Source of the DNA: DASXUX01 sp036504595
Lineage (GTDB): Bacteria; Planctomycetota; SZUA-567; H5-PLA8
Direction: 5' to 3'
Assembly: GCA_036504595.1 (NCBI GenBank)
Contig: DASXUX010000033.1
Coordinates: forward strand, 1-48,469
DNA length: 48,469 nt
Shown here: positions 10,901 through 18,753 of the stretch, piece after piece
Layout: each line of letters starts with the position of its first letter
Numbering within the stretch: position 1 is the stretch's first letter
The notes under the pieces: generated by a model
Told to the model about the DNA's origin: nothing
Database searches by the model: none
Seen by the model: the letters and a program-made list of their open reading frames with translations, nothing else
Translations under genes and position numbers: made by a program

Positions 10901-11983
10901 GTCTCCAAAGTCCCGAACAACTTCGCGCAGCGGCGTTACGAACTAAAGAAACAGTACGCCGGGATCGATGAAGACATCGAGGCCATTCCTGAGATCGAGA
11001 AGAAGCCGATCACGTTCGTCAAGCCCGAACCGATGGCGCCCCGTCCGGCTGCTCTCGCTGTTGATGGCTGGCCCATCGCCGCGGACAAAGTCAAGCAGAT
11101 GCAGCAGGCCCTCGGCGATCAGGAGTGCAAGCTCGATCTGGGCGGCGGACAGGCGATCGTCCTCAAGCGCATCCCCGCGGGCACGTTTGCGATGGGTGAC
11201 GTGAATGGCGAAATGGATGAGTTCCCGATGGCGAAAGTAACGATCGAAAAACCATTCTGGATGGGCGCGACCGAAGTCAGTCTGGCGCAGTATCAGCAGT
11301 TCAATCAGCTCCACAAGAATGGCTACTACGACCAGCACTACAAAGACCAGGTTCGCCCGGGTTACCTGATGGATAACTCCACCTTCCCGGTCATTCGCGT
11401 AAGCTGGGATCAAGCGATGGAGTTCTGCAAGTGGCTCTCGCAAAAGAGCGGCAAGAAAGTTACGCTGCCCACCGAAGCGCAGTGGGAATGGGCCTGCCGA
11501 GCGGGCACGAATACGCCGATGAACTATGGCGATCTCGACAGCGACTTCTCGAAACTGGCAAATCTGGGCGACAAGTCTCTGACACTGCTCGCGGTGCGCG
11601 GCGTCGATCCCAAGCCCTTCCCGAATCCGGACAAGTTCTGGGACTTCGTTCCGAAGGAAGCCCGGTTCAACGATGGCGTGCTGCACTTGGCCGACGTCGG
11701 CCATTATCAGCCGAACGCCTGGGGTTTGCACGACATGCACGGCAACGTTGCGGAGTGGACTCTGACGAATTACCGGCCTTATCCGTATGATGCCAAGGCC
11801 GGAAAAGACGATGCGACCGCGGCTGGCCGCAAAGTCGTGCGCGGCGGCTCGTGGTACGAACGGCCCAAATACGCGCGGTCAGCGTTCCGGCTGTCGTTCC
11901 CGCAGTGGCAGATGGTCTACAACGTTGGCTTCCGCGTCATCATCGAGGACCAGGATAACCGCGTAGGACTGTCAGATCGCTGA
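7934..11983 (+). CDS. HzsA-like / multi-motif cytochrome c / FGE-sulfatase-domain fusion, exported
   Basis: The start at 7934 is chosen for GGGAGGAG just upstream and the immediate signal peptide (MRYFSAALFCAFVLVGVVFAAEA); the open frame reaches 7874 without support. The product is 1,349 residues. After an N-terminal beta-sandwich-like region (about 60-220) and a helical stretch comes a WD/TolB-like propeller region with the look of the hydrazine synthase alpha-subunit middle domain (SIGANGRWQIFEMKMDGTGLRQVS, DPMYLGDGRILFVGSSG, MPDGTNQTAFYHSNS). Two class-I haem sites follow, CTGCH at 839-843 and CAGCH at 889-893. Residues from about 1065 to the end form an FGE-sulfatase domain (IPAGTFAMGD, WDQAMEFCKWLSQKSGKKVTLPTEAQWEWACRAGT, HDMHGNVAEWT, VVRGGSWYERP, NVGFRVI). 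The active cysteine pair of true formylglycine-generating enzyme is absent near the RGGSW motif. Presence of the domain does not imply hydrazine synthesis; such proteins occur in many non-anammox PVC bacteria. Role inferred: periplasmic redox or carbohydrate-related enzyme. Confidence 0.85.
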   Translation: MRYFSAALFCAFVLVGVVFAAEATPDYYKKADTWFETLRLSREALVASESAGAPAKPAESPEQWTPWQHIGPFSGGKKSAFSEAFPPETEIDLKKSYGNLKWTAHPEWADGEPHDMSVPGNAAFYLYRTVTVTAPKTINAGFGSDDGMKFWLNGKLLISKDVPRGVEANQDQAKLELVAGENKLLFKVHNQSGGCGFYFAAGASASQSPKQRVREALWNLVQSNFGDPQARRQMNWEKADNIWTADWTTGDIKALADRYAQATKGSIAAQARELAGKAKTAADLLPLREAYCRSKLIEEAQAQMKDFDLEALRRAIVDLNQTYGAKYPKGKEYLDRVNALEKALAAMTSQGQGAPQADLVKISEEYRSLRCEALLANPLLDFDKLLLVKREAKKLGMPQNWQGNSSINPNMINEIALMNVKEKDPKLETFYKPEKPVFVGDLELNFDADKMLFSSIGANGRWQIFEMKMDGTGLRQVSPSDSNDIDSYDPMYLGDGRILFVGSSGFQGVPCVGGADYVGNLHIMTPDGKNIRRLTYDQDNDWCPTMLADGSVLYTRWEYTDSAHYFSRTLMRMNPDGTNQTAFYHSNSYWPNSIFYARQIPNAPSQFVAVISGHHGSARMGELVLFDVAKGRHEAEGAVQRIPGYGKKVESIIKDGLVDGSWPKFLHPYPLSDKYFLVAMQPRGGNWGIYLVDVFDNLLLLKEEPGYALLEPVPFRKNERPRAIADKIKPGATTATVMLQDVNAGPGLRGVPRGTVKSLRLFQYEYSYRNMGGHYVIGMEGPWDVRRMIGTVPIQPDGSAMFEIPANTPVAVQPLDSEGKALQQMRSWFVGMPGEVVSCTGCHESQNDASMVKANTAATKKPVVPTPWYGPKRGFGFVREVQPMLDKYCAGCHDGKQAKPNLADSRIIRTSDGMSSFPLSYTELHPFVRRNGPEGDYHLLTPLEFHADTSELVQMLRKGHYNVKLDAEAWDRLITWIDLNVPCYGTWHEVSKVPNNFAQRRYELKKQYAGIDEDIEAIPEIEKKPITFVKPEPMAPRPAALAVDGWPIAADKVKQMQQALGDQECKLDLGGGQAIVLKRIPAGTFAMGDVNGEMDEFPMAKVTIEKPFWMGATEVSLAQYQQFNQLHKNGYYDQHYKDQVRPGYLMDNSTFPVIRVSWDQAMEFCKWLSQKSGKKVTLPTEAQWEWACRAGTNTPMNYGDLDSDFSKLANLGDKSLTLLAVRGVDPKPFPNPDKFWDFVPKEARFNDGVLHLADVGHYQPNAWGLHDMHGNVAEWTLTNYRPYPYDAKAGKDDATAAGRKVVRGGSWYERPKYARSAFRLSFPQWQMVYNVGFRVIIEDQDNRVGLSDR

Positions 11984-12003
11984 GGAAGCTGCCCGGCTCT
12001 GAG

Positions 12004-12073
12004 CTCTTTGCTCTTGGGACCAACAATCCGATTTGCGCTTGCGCAGCCAAGAGCGAAGAGCCAAGAGCCAAGA
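12004..12073. terminator. 14-bp hairpin between convergent genes, overlapping heptamer repeat
   Basis: CTCTTTGCTCTTGG (12004-12017) pairs along its full length with CCAAGAGCGAAGAG (12047-12060), one G-U included, across a 29-nt loop. The right arm is part of four GCCAAGA-type heptamers (12046-12073). It lies between the ends of a plus gene (11983) and a minus gene (12105), so a two-way terminator is plausible; no U tract follows. Confidence 0.4.
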
Positions 12074-12104
12074 GCAATAACTGCGTAGCCTCGACCGCCG
12101 CGGG

Positions 12105-13727
12105 TTACGGATTGCCCGCGTCCGCGTCGTCTTCCTTGGTCTCGAGGTCGTAGCGTTTCAGCTTGCGATAGAGCGTCGATTTGTCGATGCCCAGAATGCG
12201 CGCGCACGCGGTCCGGTCGCCGCCGGTGATTCGCAACGTCGCGAGAATCGCCTGGCGTTCCACCTCATCCAACGACTTGCGCCCGCTGAAGAGCGCCTCG
12301 CCTGCTGCGCCGCCGGCCTCGCCGCTCGATGGCGGAGCCAGAATCGCGCCGCTCGCCGCCGCCTGGTCTTCCTGACTGTCGGCTGCCAGCACCATGTCCG
12401 TCGGCGCTTCGGGGCGCTGCACGGGTTGCAGGCTGGCCTGCGAGGTTGACGCTTCCGCGGCGTTAAGACTGACTGCAGGCATGCTGACGCGACTCGGCCG
12501 CCCGCCAGCCTCAACGATGTGCGGCGGCAAGTCGGCCTCCAGAACGACGGGACCGTGACCTAGTGCCAGGGCGCGTTCGACCGTGTTTTCCAGCTCGCGC
12601 ACGTTTCCCGGCCAGCCGTAGCTCAACAGATCCTTCATCGCCTGGCCATCTACGCGCTGCACAGGACGGTCGTTGCGGCTGTGCTTCTTTAGGAAGTGCG
12701 CCAGCAGCAGCGGAATGTCTTCCTTGCGATCGGAGAGCGGCGGGATGGCGATCGTGATCACATTCAACCGGTAAAACAGATCTTCGCGGAAAGTTCCGGC
12801 TTTCACGCCGGCATCCAACTCCCGGTGCGTCGCCGCGACGATGCGAACGTCCACCGGGTACGAACGATCGGAGCCGACCGGACGGACCTCGCGTTCCTGG
12901 AGCGTGCGCAGGAGCTTGGTCTGCATCTCCAGCGGCAACTCGCCAATCTCGTCAAAGAACAACGTGCCGCCGTTGGCCATTCGGAACAGGCCTTCTTTGG
13001 ACTGGTGAGCGCCGGTGAAGGCGCCTTTGACGTGGCCGAACAGCTCGCTTTCGATCACCGTCGGCGCAATCGCTCCGCAATCGACCGTGACCATCGGCCC
13101 GGCCGCGACCGCGCTGTTGAAGTGGATGGCGCGCGCAACCAGTTCTTTTCCAGTGCCGGACTTGCCTTGCAGCAGCACGGTGGCGCGGCTTTGAGCGACT
13201 TGGCGGATCATGCGGAACACCTGCTTCATCGGCTCGCACTTGCCGACCAGGTTTTCATAGTGATATTTTTCGCGCAGCAGTCCGCGCAGGCGCATATTCT
13301 CGCGGCGCAGTTCGCGCGCCTGCACGCAGCGCTTCAGCCGCTGATCCAGTTCCTCGAAAGAAAAAGGCTTGGCGATGTAATCGTAGGCGCCCAGGCGCAT
13401 GGCTTCGACGGCGGACGGAATCGTGCCGAACCCAGTGACGATCAAGACCTCCACGTCGCTGTGCTGCTCTTTCATTGTTTTCAGCAGACTCAGGCCATCC
13501 ATTCCAGGCATGTGCAAGTCAACAACCGCCGCATCGACGGTCTGGTTGCGCACGACCTGGAGCGCCTCCGCGCCGCTCCCGGCTTGCCAGACTTCATAGC
13601 CGAGCATTTTCAATCCATCGGCGTAGGTCTTGCGCAAATCGGCGGCGTCGTCCACCACCATCACGCGAAAGGCGCTGCTGATGTCCCAAGCGTCGGCAGA
13701 TTGTGGCTTCCCGTTATTGATAACCAT
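12105..13727 (-). CDS. NtrC-family sigma-54-dependent response regulator
   Basis: 540 residues from ATG 13727, preceded by GAGGAAA. Receiver domain at about 20-135 with phospho-acceptor D70 (AVVDLHMPG), acidic pair VVDDA and conserved K120 (AKPFSF). The AAA+ sigma-54 activator domain is at about 155-390 with Walker A GKSGTGKE (188-195), the sigma-54 loop GAFTGA (235-240) and Walker B GGTLFFDEIGE. A Ser/Ala/Gln-rich linker follows, then a Fis-type helix-turn-helix at the C-terminus (RTACARILGIDKSTLYRKLKRY). All residues for phosphorylation, ATP use and sigma-54 contact are present. It activates transcription from sigma-54 promoters when phosphorylated. No sensor kinase is adjacent, so the partner and target genes are unknown. 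Confidence 0.95.
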   Translation of the reverse strand: MVINNGKPQSADAWDISSAFRVMVVDDAADLRKTYADGLKMLGYEVWQAGSGAEALQVVRNQTVDAAVVDLHMPGMDGLSLLKTMKEQHSDVEVLIVTGFGTIPSAVEAMRLGAYDYIAKPFSFEELDQRLKRCVQARELRRENMRLRGLLREKYHYENLVGKCEPMKQVFRMIRQVAQSRATVLLQGKSGTGKELVARAIHFNSAVAAGPMVTVDCGAIAPTVIESELFGHVKGAFTGAHQSKEGLFRMANGGTLFFDEIGELPLEMQTKLLRTLQEREVRPVGSDRSYPVDVRIVAATHRELDAGVKAGTFREDLFYRLNVITIAIPPLSDRKEDIPLLLAHFLKKHSRNDRPVQRVDGQAMKDLLSYGWPGNVRELENTVERALALGHGPVVLEADLPPHIVEAGGRPSRVSMPAVSLNAAEASTSQASLQPVQRPEAPTDMVLAADSQEDQAAASGAILAPPSSGEAGGAAGEALFSGRKSLDEVERQAILATLRITGGDRTACARILGIDKSTLYRKLKRYDLETKEDDADAGNP

Positions 13728-13832
13728 TTTCCTCGCTAAACTTGGACTTGGTCCACGAAATATACCCTACGCGGTGTTTGCATGCGAGCGACGGTTTTGA
13801 GCGGAGCGTGAGTTGCGAACGCGCGCGGGCGC

Positions 13833-14750
13833 TCAGCGGAACTCCCCGCGGATAAACATTGCTTTCCGGAAGTACGATTGCTCCTTCGCCATTTGCCGCG
13901 TCCACTCGCCGTCGCGCGCTTCTGCGATCATTACGCGCACCACTTTTTCCTTATGCCACACTTTCGCCCAGCGTTCGGCTGCGGCAAACTCCTCGCTGGC
14001 GTCTGTGGGCCGGTGTTCTTCGGTCGCGATGAGCCCCATGTGGACGTGATAGTAAGGCGAAAAAATCGTCCAGCGCGTGGCGCAAACCAGCAGACTGATC
14101 GAAAGAACTGCGCCTGTGAGCAGCGGCCAGGAGAGGTTGCCGCGCCGGCGCCAGAGCTCAAAGAATGCGGCAAGCAACGCGCCGACCAGAAGGCCGCCCA
14201 TGTGCCCCCAATTGTCCATGGGGCCGAGCAGTCCGACAAAGCCCAACCCCAGGTACAATGCGGCCCAAAAGGTAAGTTCCCGCACCTGCGAGTTGCGCCA
14301 GGCGTAACGCAGCACGGGAGCTTTCAGCACCGCGACGCAAAGCTCCGCTCCGAACAGGCCGAACAGCGCCGCGGACGCGCCCGCAGCATGGTATCCGCGG
14401 AAAAGCTGGCTGAAGCAAAATCCCCCAACGCCGCTGACGAGATACAGCGTGCCGAAATTAGCCGAGCCGAAATGCACTTCGGCGGCGGGGCCCATGGAAC
14501 GCAAGGCCATCATGTTCAATACGATGTGCATCAGGTTGAGGTGCAGGAAGTTGGGCATGATCAGCCGTTGCCACTCGCCCTCCCATAGCCCTTCTCGCAC
14601 ACTCATCCCCAACCCGAAGACCACATCGGGTTTGATCTGGCCAAGATCGTTGGAGAGCCAGGCGCAGAGCGCATACAGAGCGATGTTGACGACCAGCAGA
14701 AACGTGGTGACCGGCGCGACAGAATAAGCTGTCAAGAGCGGGCGTCTCAC
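13833..14750 (-). CDS. Rhomboid-family intramembrane serine protease
   Basis: 305 residues from GTG 14750; the in-frame ORF extends to 15059, but that part overlaps the upstream gene in another frame and has an atypical composition. GTG overlaps the upstream stop as GTGA with GAGG about 8 nt before, which implies translational coupling. Six or more membrane segments (TFLLVVNIALYALCAWL first). The rhomboid signature HLNLMHIVLNM gives H75 and N79, the catalytic serine is S126 in GASAALFG, and the catalytic histidine is H183 in NWGHMGGLLVG. The second glycine of the usual GxSG is replaced by Ala. The soluble C-terminal tail (about 235-305) has no recognised domain. It cleaves membrane-anchored proteins; substrate unknown. 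It forms an operon with the zinc-ribbon protein. Confidence 0.9.
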   Translation of the reverse strand: MRRPLLTAYSVAPVTTFLLVVNIALYALCAWLSNDLGQIKPDVVFGLGMSVREGLWEGEWQRLIMPNFLHLNLMHIVLNMMALRSMGPAAEVHFGSANFGTLYLVSGVGGFCFSQLFRGYHAAGASAALFGLFGAELCVAVLKAPVLRYAWRNSQVRELTFWAALYLGLGFVGLLGPMDNWGHMGGLLVGALLAAFFELWRRRGNLSWPLLTGAVLSISLLVCATRWTIFSPYYHVHMGLIATEEHRPTDASEEFAAAERWAKVWHKEKVVRVMIAEARDGEWTRQMAKEQSYFRKAMFIRGEFR

Positions 14751-15739
14751 GCTTCGGTCCTCGACGCGGCTCTTCGGCGTGCGACGCCGGCCACTTTCAA
14801 CGCGGCGACCCACACCGGTACCGACAGCACCGCGCCGATGAACGTGTAGAGCATCAGCATCAGCACGCGGATGAGGTTCTCGCGTTCCTGCGGCGAAAGC
14901 TGCGCAAGACGTGCGTTCTGCCGCACCAACTCCTCCTCTAGTTGCGCATCGCTGACCGGAAGGCCCAGCAGAATATTGAGCGGCATGCAAAGCAGAATCG
15001 TCATCGCCGCGGTGACGAATACTTGAGCGGGACCACGGCGCATCTGCCGCGAAGCCCACAACATCCCAATCACCAGCAGCGGATCGAAAATCATCAAGGG
15101 CCAGGGCGAACTCGCGAGACTGGAGTTGGTCAGCGGAGCCCAGACTTGCAGTGTCAGCAACACCAACCAGCCGATCGTCAATCCGGAGACAAGTGTCGCG
15201 ATAACTCGCCAGGTGTGCGCCGAACGTTCAGCCTCGGCAATTTCGGAAAGCGCGTTTTGCCGCTGCTGCTCCTGAGCTTCTTGCCTGCGCAGGTCTTCAT
15301 CGAAGATCGTATTGCAGAACCGGCATTTTTTGGCGGCAACCTTGATGGTCTCCGCGCAAATCGGGCAGCGGCGCGTGGCGTCCTCCGGCGGCGGATTGCG
15401 GATTTCAGATGGCGGAGTGACGGCTTGCTCTTCGCTGGACGCTTCGGTACTCGCTGTCCCCCCGTCTACCCGTCCCCCCGTCTCCCCGTCGGATTTCTTT
15501 TCCCCGCCGCCTTCTGTTTTCGTCTGCGCGTCCGTCATCGCTGGCGGCCCCTTTTCCATATCGATCAAGTCGGGGTCGCCGGGAACGGGGCGGCCGACCG
15601 GCGGCGGCGCTGGCGGTGAGGGCGGCGTGGGGATGACGTTTCGAGCGTGACACGTGGGACAAGTGACCAGCAGTCCCGCGTACTGGTCCTGAGCGAAAAG
15701 TTTCTTGTTGCATTGACTGCACGCAAAGTGAATCGCCAT
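14747..15739 (-). CDS. Zinc-ribbon membrane protein of unknown function
   Basis: About 330 residues starting at ATG 15739 (MAIHFACSQC); a GTG two codons earlier (15745) is an alternative and neither has a clear ribosome site. There are two cysteine ribbons: an N-terminal one (FACSQCNKKLFAQDQYAG, VTCPTCHARN) and a second (RRCPICAETIKVAAKKCRFC) after a Pro/Gly/Glu-rich linker. The C-terminal half has about four hydrophobic segments (VIATLVSGLTIGWLVLLTLQV, LMIFDPLLVIGMLW, VFVTAAMTILLCMPLNILLG, MLMLYTFIGAVLSVPVWVAAL). This ribbon-plus-TM design is common in planctomycete-type genomes, with no known biochemical role. It is coupled to the rhomboid gene by a 4-bp overlap; a regulatory or substrate relation to that protease is possible but not shown. 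Confidence 0.75.
   Translation of the reverse strand: MAIHFACSQCNKKLFAQDQYAGLLVTCPTCHARNVIPTPPSPPAPPPVGRPVPGDPDLIDMEKGPPAMTDAQTKTEGGGEKKSDGETGGRVDGGTASTEASSEEQAVTPPSEIRNPPPEDATRRCPICAETIKVAAKKCRFCNTIFDEDLRRQEAQEQQRQNALSEIAEAERSAHTWRVIATLVSGLTIGWLVLLTLQVWAPLTNSSLASSPWPLMIFDPLLVIGMLWASRQMRRGPAQVFVTAAMTILLCMPLNILLGLPVSDAQLEEELVRQNARLAQLSPQERENLIRVLMLMLYTFIGAVLSVPVWVAALKVAGVARRRAASRTEA
15459..15490 (-). repeat. Octamer tandem repeat inside the zinc-ribbon gene
   Basis: On the minus strand four octamers run GACGGGGA, GACGGGGG, GACGGGTA, GACGGGGG (15490 to 15459). They encode the linker SDGETGGRVDGGT between the two zinc ribbons. Since 8 is not a multiple of 3, change in copy number would shift the frame. 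Confidence 0.8.
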
Positions 15740-15814
15740 AGTCACAGTCTCAATACGCGGATGACCGATTCAAGTAAATAGTATTTGAGCTTAAAACGCC
15801 GGCGGAAGTTCGCG

Positions 15815-16045
15815 CTAGCCGACCTGTCTGCACAGACAGCCGTTTTCAACCGTGACGAACCAGGACTCGGTGATCGTATGGCTGCCATCGTCGCGATGGA
15901 AATTGACGCGGTACGCGCCCGGCCAGAGCTTGTGAATACGGCGGACCAGACTCCGCTGTTCGGGGAATTCTGCCTGCAACAACGCGGTCTCCGATACTGG
16001 CTGTTTCGTTGGTACGTTTGCGGTCGCCATCTTGTCGCCCTCCAT
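15815..16045 (-). CDS. Small hypothetical protein, 76 residues
   Basis: The ATG at 16045 has AGGA 8 nt upstream; a second ATG lies six codons in (MEGDKMATANV). The sequence has normal coding composition with a compact beta-like core (RIHKLWPGAYRVNFHRDDGSHTITESWFVTVENGCLC), one Cys-x-Cys near the end and no membrane segment. I recognise no family. It is the first gene on the minus strand upstream of the zinc-ribbon gene and could share its transcript. Overlapping longer frames in this interval lack ribosome sites. Confidence 0.55.
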   Translation of the reverse strand: MEGDKMATANVPTKQPVSETALLQAEFPEQRSLVRRIHKLWPGAYRVNFHRDDGSHTITESWFVTVENGCLCRQVG

Positions 16046-16197
16046 GTTTGCTTCCTGCTTTTATAATCTATAGGATGAAAAAGCGCAGTTTCTTTCAGAG
16101 GAACCGCAAAAGACTTGCACTTTGCCGATTCATTTTTTGCGCACGTGGTGCCGAATTCTGCCGATAACAACGGGGGCTTTTCGCGAGGTGCCAACGC

Positions 16198-17295
16198 GTG
16201 CTGTACTATCTTCACCTCCTGTCGAAGGACTGGTGGGCGGCGTTGTCCGTCTTCAAGTCTGTTGGTTTTCGCTGCGCGTTCGCCGCCGTGACCGCCTTCA
16301 TGCTCTGCGTGTGCTTTGGGCCGAGAGTCATTGCTTATTTGCGCGGGAAGAAGGTCGAAGAAGACGTCAGCAAAAAAGACTCGCCCTTTCTGGTTGAAAG
16401 ACACAGCGTGAAGGGCGGCACGCCTACGATGGGCGGTGTGATCCTGCTCGGTTCGGCGATGTTGACGATGCTCTGCTGGTGCCGCCTGGATTGCTTATTC
16501 ATACCGCTGTGTTTCCTGACGATGGTCACGCTCGGACTGGTCGGGTTTTACGACGATTACGTAAAGCTGACGGACAAGAAAAAGGACGGCCTGACCAAAC
16601 GCGAAAAACTTTTCTACCAGTTCCTTATCGGCGGTGGTGTCGGCCTTTACCTTTATTGGTATGGCGACCCGCGCTTGGCGTGCAGTCTGGTCATCCCGTT
16701 CGTGGAGCCAGGCTGGTGGCCCGCGCTGGGGGTGTTCTTCATCGGCTGGGCCGCGCTGGTGATGACCAGCAGCTCAAACGCGGTGAATCTCACCGACGGC
16801 CTGGACGGCCTGGCCACGCTGTGCATCACCACTGTCGCGGTTGCCTTCGGTCTCATTGCCTACTTCGCCGGACATGCCGGCATCGCGGAACACCTGGGAA
16901 TTCCGAGGGTGCGCGGCGCGGAGGAACTGGCGGTCGTTTGCGCCGCGCTATCGGGGTCGTGCCTGGGATTCCTCTGGTTTAACGCTCACCCGGCCGAGAT
17001 CTTCATGGGAGACACCGGTTCGCTGCCGCTCGGCGGAATGGTCGGCCTGGTGGCTCTGTGTGTGAAGCAGGAGCTGCTGCTGGTGGTCATCGGCGGCGTG
17101 TTCGTCGTCGAAGCCCTTTCCGTGCTGATTCAGATTTTTTCTTTCAAGTATTTCGGCAAGCGCGTCTTCCGTATCGCGCCGCTGCATCATCATTTCGAAA
17201 AGGTCGGCTGGTCGGAGACCAAAATCGTCACTCGCTTCTTTATTGTTTCTGTGTTGTTAGCCGTCTTCAGCGTCGCGGCATTGAGGATTCGCTAG
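16198..17295 (+). CDS. mraY: Phospho-N-acetylmuramoyl-pentapeptide transferase
   Basis: 365 residues from GTG 16198, set by GAGGTG 7 nt upstream and the typical MraY start (LYYLHLLS). It transfers phospho-MurNAc-pentapeptide from UDP to undecaprenyl phosphate, making lipid I at the cytoplasmic membrane. Family marks in order: KKDSPFLVERHSVKGGTPTMGG, the Mg-binding aspartates in VGFYDDYVKL, VNLTDGLDGLA, FMGDTGSLPLGG and PLHHHFEKVGW. About ten membrane segments; length is normal for the family. Ten bases separate it from ftsW. murF and murD, its usual flanks in dcw clusters, are not here. Confidence 0.97.
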   Translation: MLYYLHLLSKDWWAALSVFKSVGFRCAFAAVTAFMLCVCFGPRVIAYLRGKKVEEDVSKKDSPFLVERHSVKGGTPTMGGVILLGSAMLTMLCWCRLDCLFIPLCFLTMVTLGLVGFYDDYVKLTDKKKDGLTKREKLFYQFLIGGGVGLYLYWYGDPRLACSLVIPFVEPGWWPALGVFFIGWAALVMTSSSNAVNLTDGLDGLATLCITTVAVAFGLIAYFAGHAGIAEHLGIPRVRGAEELAVVCAALSGSCLGFLWFNAHPAEIFMGDTGSLPLGGMVGLVALCVKQELLLVVIGGVFVVEALSVLIQIFSFKYFGKRVFRIAPLHHHFEKVGWSETKIVTRFFIVSVLLAVFSVAALRIR

Positions 17296-17305
17296 ACCAA
17301 AGAAA

Positions 17306-18490
17306 ATGGATAACGCTCGCCGCACACTTCTGATCGTTACCGGCACCCTTCTCTCGCTGGGGCTGGTGATGGTCTATAGCGCCAGCTTTGTGTATGCGGA
17401 GCGGAAGTTCGGTTCGCCGACCTATTTCCTGCAGAGACACGCCATTTATCTGCTGGCCGGTTGCATGGCGTTGGCGGTTACAAGCCTGCTCGATTACCAC
17501 CGTCTCGCTCGTCACTGGAAATGGTTCATCGTATTGGCGGTGATCGTGCTGGCTGGTGTGCTGGTCCCAGGCGTGGGCGCACGAATCAATGGCGCGCGGC
17601 GCTGGTACTCCATCGGGCCGCTTACCTTTCAGCCGTCGGAACTGGCCAAAATGCTGATGATCGTTGGCGTGGCCGGTTGGGCCGCCTACGCGCGCGATAG
17701 AATTCTTACGTTCATGCACGGCTTCCTGCCCGGCAGCATCATCGTCGGCTTGGTGGTCGTCCTAACCGCGCTAGAACCCGATTTGGGTTCTGCTGCGCTG
17801 ATGGCGTGCGTGCTGAGCGCGCTGCTGTTTGTCGCTGGTGTTCGCGTGCGCTACGCCCTTCCGGCTCTGCTGCTGACCGTGCCAGTCGGCGCGTTGGCGG
17901 CTTACAGCAGGCTGGGCTACATCCGCGCGCGCATTGAGCACTTCGTCAGCGGGAGCGAAGACCCGCTCGGCCAGGGTTATCAGATCACTCAAGCCATGAT
18001 GGCTCAGGGTACGGGCGGAGTCGTGGGCGTGGGGTTGGGGCAGGGGCACTGCAAGTTGCTATTTCTGCCGGAGGCGCACAATGACTTCATCTTCGCGCTG
18101 ATCGGTGAGGAATTCGGTCTGCTCGGCACGCTTTCGCTGCTGCTGCTCTTCACCATTCTGGTGATCCAGGGCTGGCGCGTCGCGGCCAAAGCGCCAGATC
18201 TGCTCGGAAGCCTGATTGCTCTCGGCGTGACGTTGACGATCGGCCTTCAAGCTGCGATCAATATTGCTGTGGTGACGCATTCGATGCCGACCAAAGGCAT
18301 CAGTCTCCCGCTGGTCAGCTACGGCGGGTCTTCCCTGATTTTTGCGCTCGCGTCGATCGGCTTGCTCCTGAATGTCGCCGCTCATCCTGCTGCCGACGTT
18401 GTCACCGGCACGCTCGGCGCCAAGCCGCGCAAGACGAGTATCTTCCGGTTGTCCGGCCGCCAGCCCAAGCCTGTCGCGGGTGACGCGTGA
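17306..18490 (+). CDS. ftsW: SEDS-family peptidoglycan glycosyltransferase FtsW
   Basis: 394 residues, ATG at 17306, ten bases after mraY, so one operon. SEDS glycan polymerase that extends lipid II into septal glycan strands with a class b PBP. About ten membrane segments. Family motifs: VMVYSASFVYA near the start, NGARRWYSIGPLTFQPSELAK in the periplasmic loop region, HNDFIFALIGEEFGLLG and TKGISLPLVSYGGSSL near the end. The order mraY-ftsW followed by ftsQ-like and ftsA favours FtsW over RodA. The C-terminal tail after residue 370 is basic and probably cytoplasmic. Confidence 0.95.
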   Translation: MDNARRTLLIVTGTLLSLGLVMVYSASFVYAERKFGSPTYFLQRHAIYLLAGCMALAVTSLLDYHRLARHWKWFIVLAVIVLAGVLVPGVGARINGARRWYSIGPLTFQPSELAKMLMIVGVAGWAAYARDRILTFMHGFLPGSIIVGLVVVLTALEPDLGSAALMACVLSALLFVAGVRVRYALPALLLTVPVGALAAYSRLGYIRARIEHFVSGSEDPLGQGYQITQAMMAQGTGGVVGVGLGQGHCKLLFLPEAHNDFIFALIGEEFGLLGTLSLLLLFTILVIQGWRVAAKAPDLLGSLIALGVTLTIGLQAAINIAVVTHSMPTKGISLPLVSYGGSSLIFALASIGLLLNVAAHPAADVVTGTLGAKPRKTSIFRLSGRQPKPVAGDA

Positions 18491-18529
18491 CCGATTCGTG
18501 TGAGACCGAACCCGAATTTCGCTTGCGCG

Positions 18530-18557
18530 GCCAAGAGCCAAGAGCGAAGAGCCAAGA
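18530..18557 (+). repeat. Heptamer tandem repeat GCCAAGA x4
   Basis: GCCAAGA, GCCAAGA, GCGAAGA, GCCAAGA just after ftsW. It is preceded by ATTTCGCTTGCGCG, almost the same lead sequence as before the copy at 12046-12073 (ATTTGCGCTTGCGCA), so the two loci share a unit plus flank. Confidence 0.9.
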
Positions 18558-18708
18558 GCACAGTTGGGTTTAGCGAGTAGAAAAGGTTACAGTCAAGGCA
18601 CTCTGGCTACAGCCCGCGGGCATTCCTGCCGAAAACAGATACGTGGGGTTTTGTGCCTGGTCACACGCCGGGCGCGTTGATTGTTGAGTTGCCGCGTGCT
18701 TTTCCATT

Positions 18709-18736
18709 CAGCACGCAGACCTCAGCGCTCAGCACT
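18709..18736 (+). repeat. Heptamer tandem repeat CAGCRCT x4 upstream of ftsQ-like gene
   Basis: CAGCACG, CAGACCT, CAGCGCT, CAGCACT end 17 bases before the start codon at 18754, next to its GGGGGG ribosome site. The rest of the 263-bp gap 18491-18753 shows no gene. Confidence 0.75.
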
Positions 18737-18753
18737 TCTGTTGTGGGGGGATT

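Noticed and set aside
12696..13739. 347-codon plus-strand open frame
   Set aside because: Antisense to the NtrC-family regulator, which has all expected motifs.
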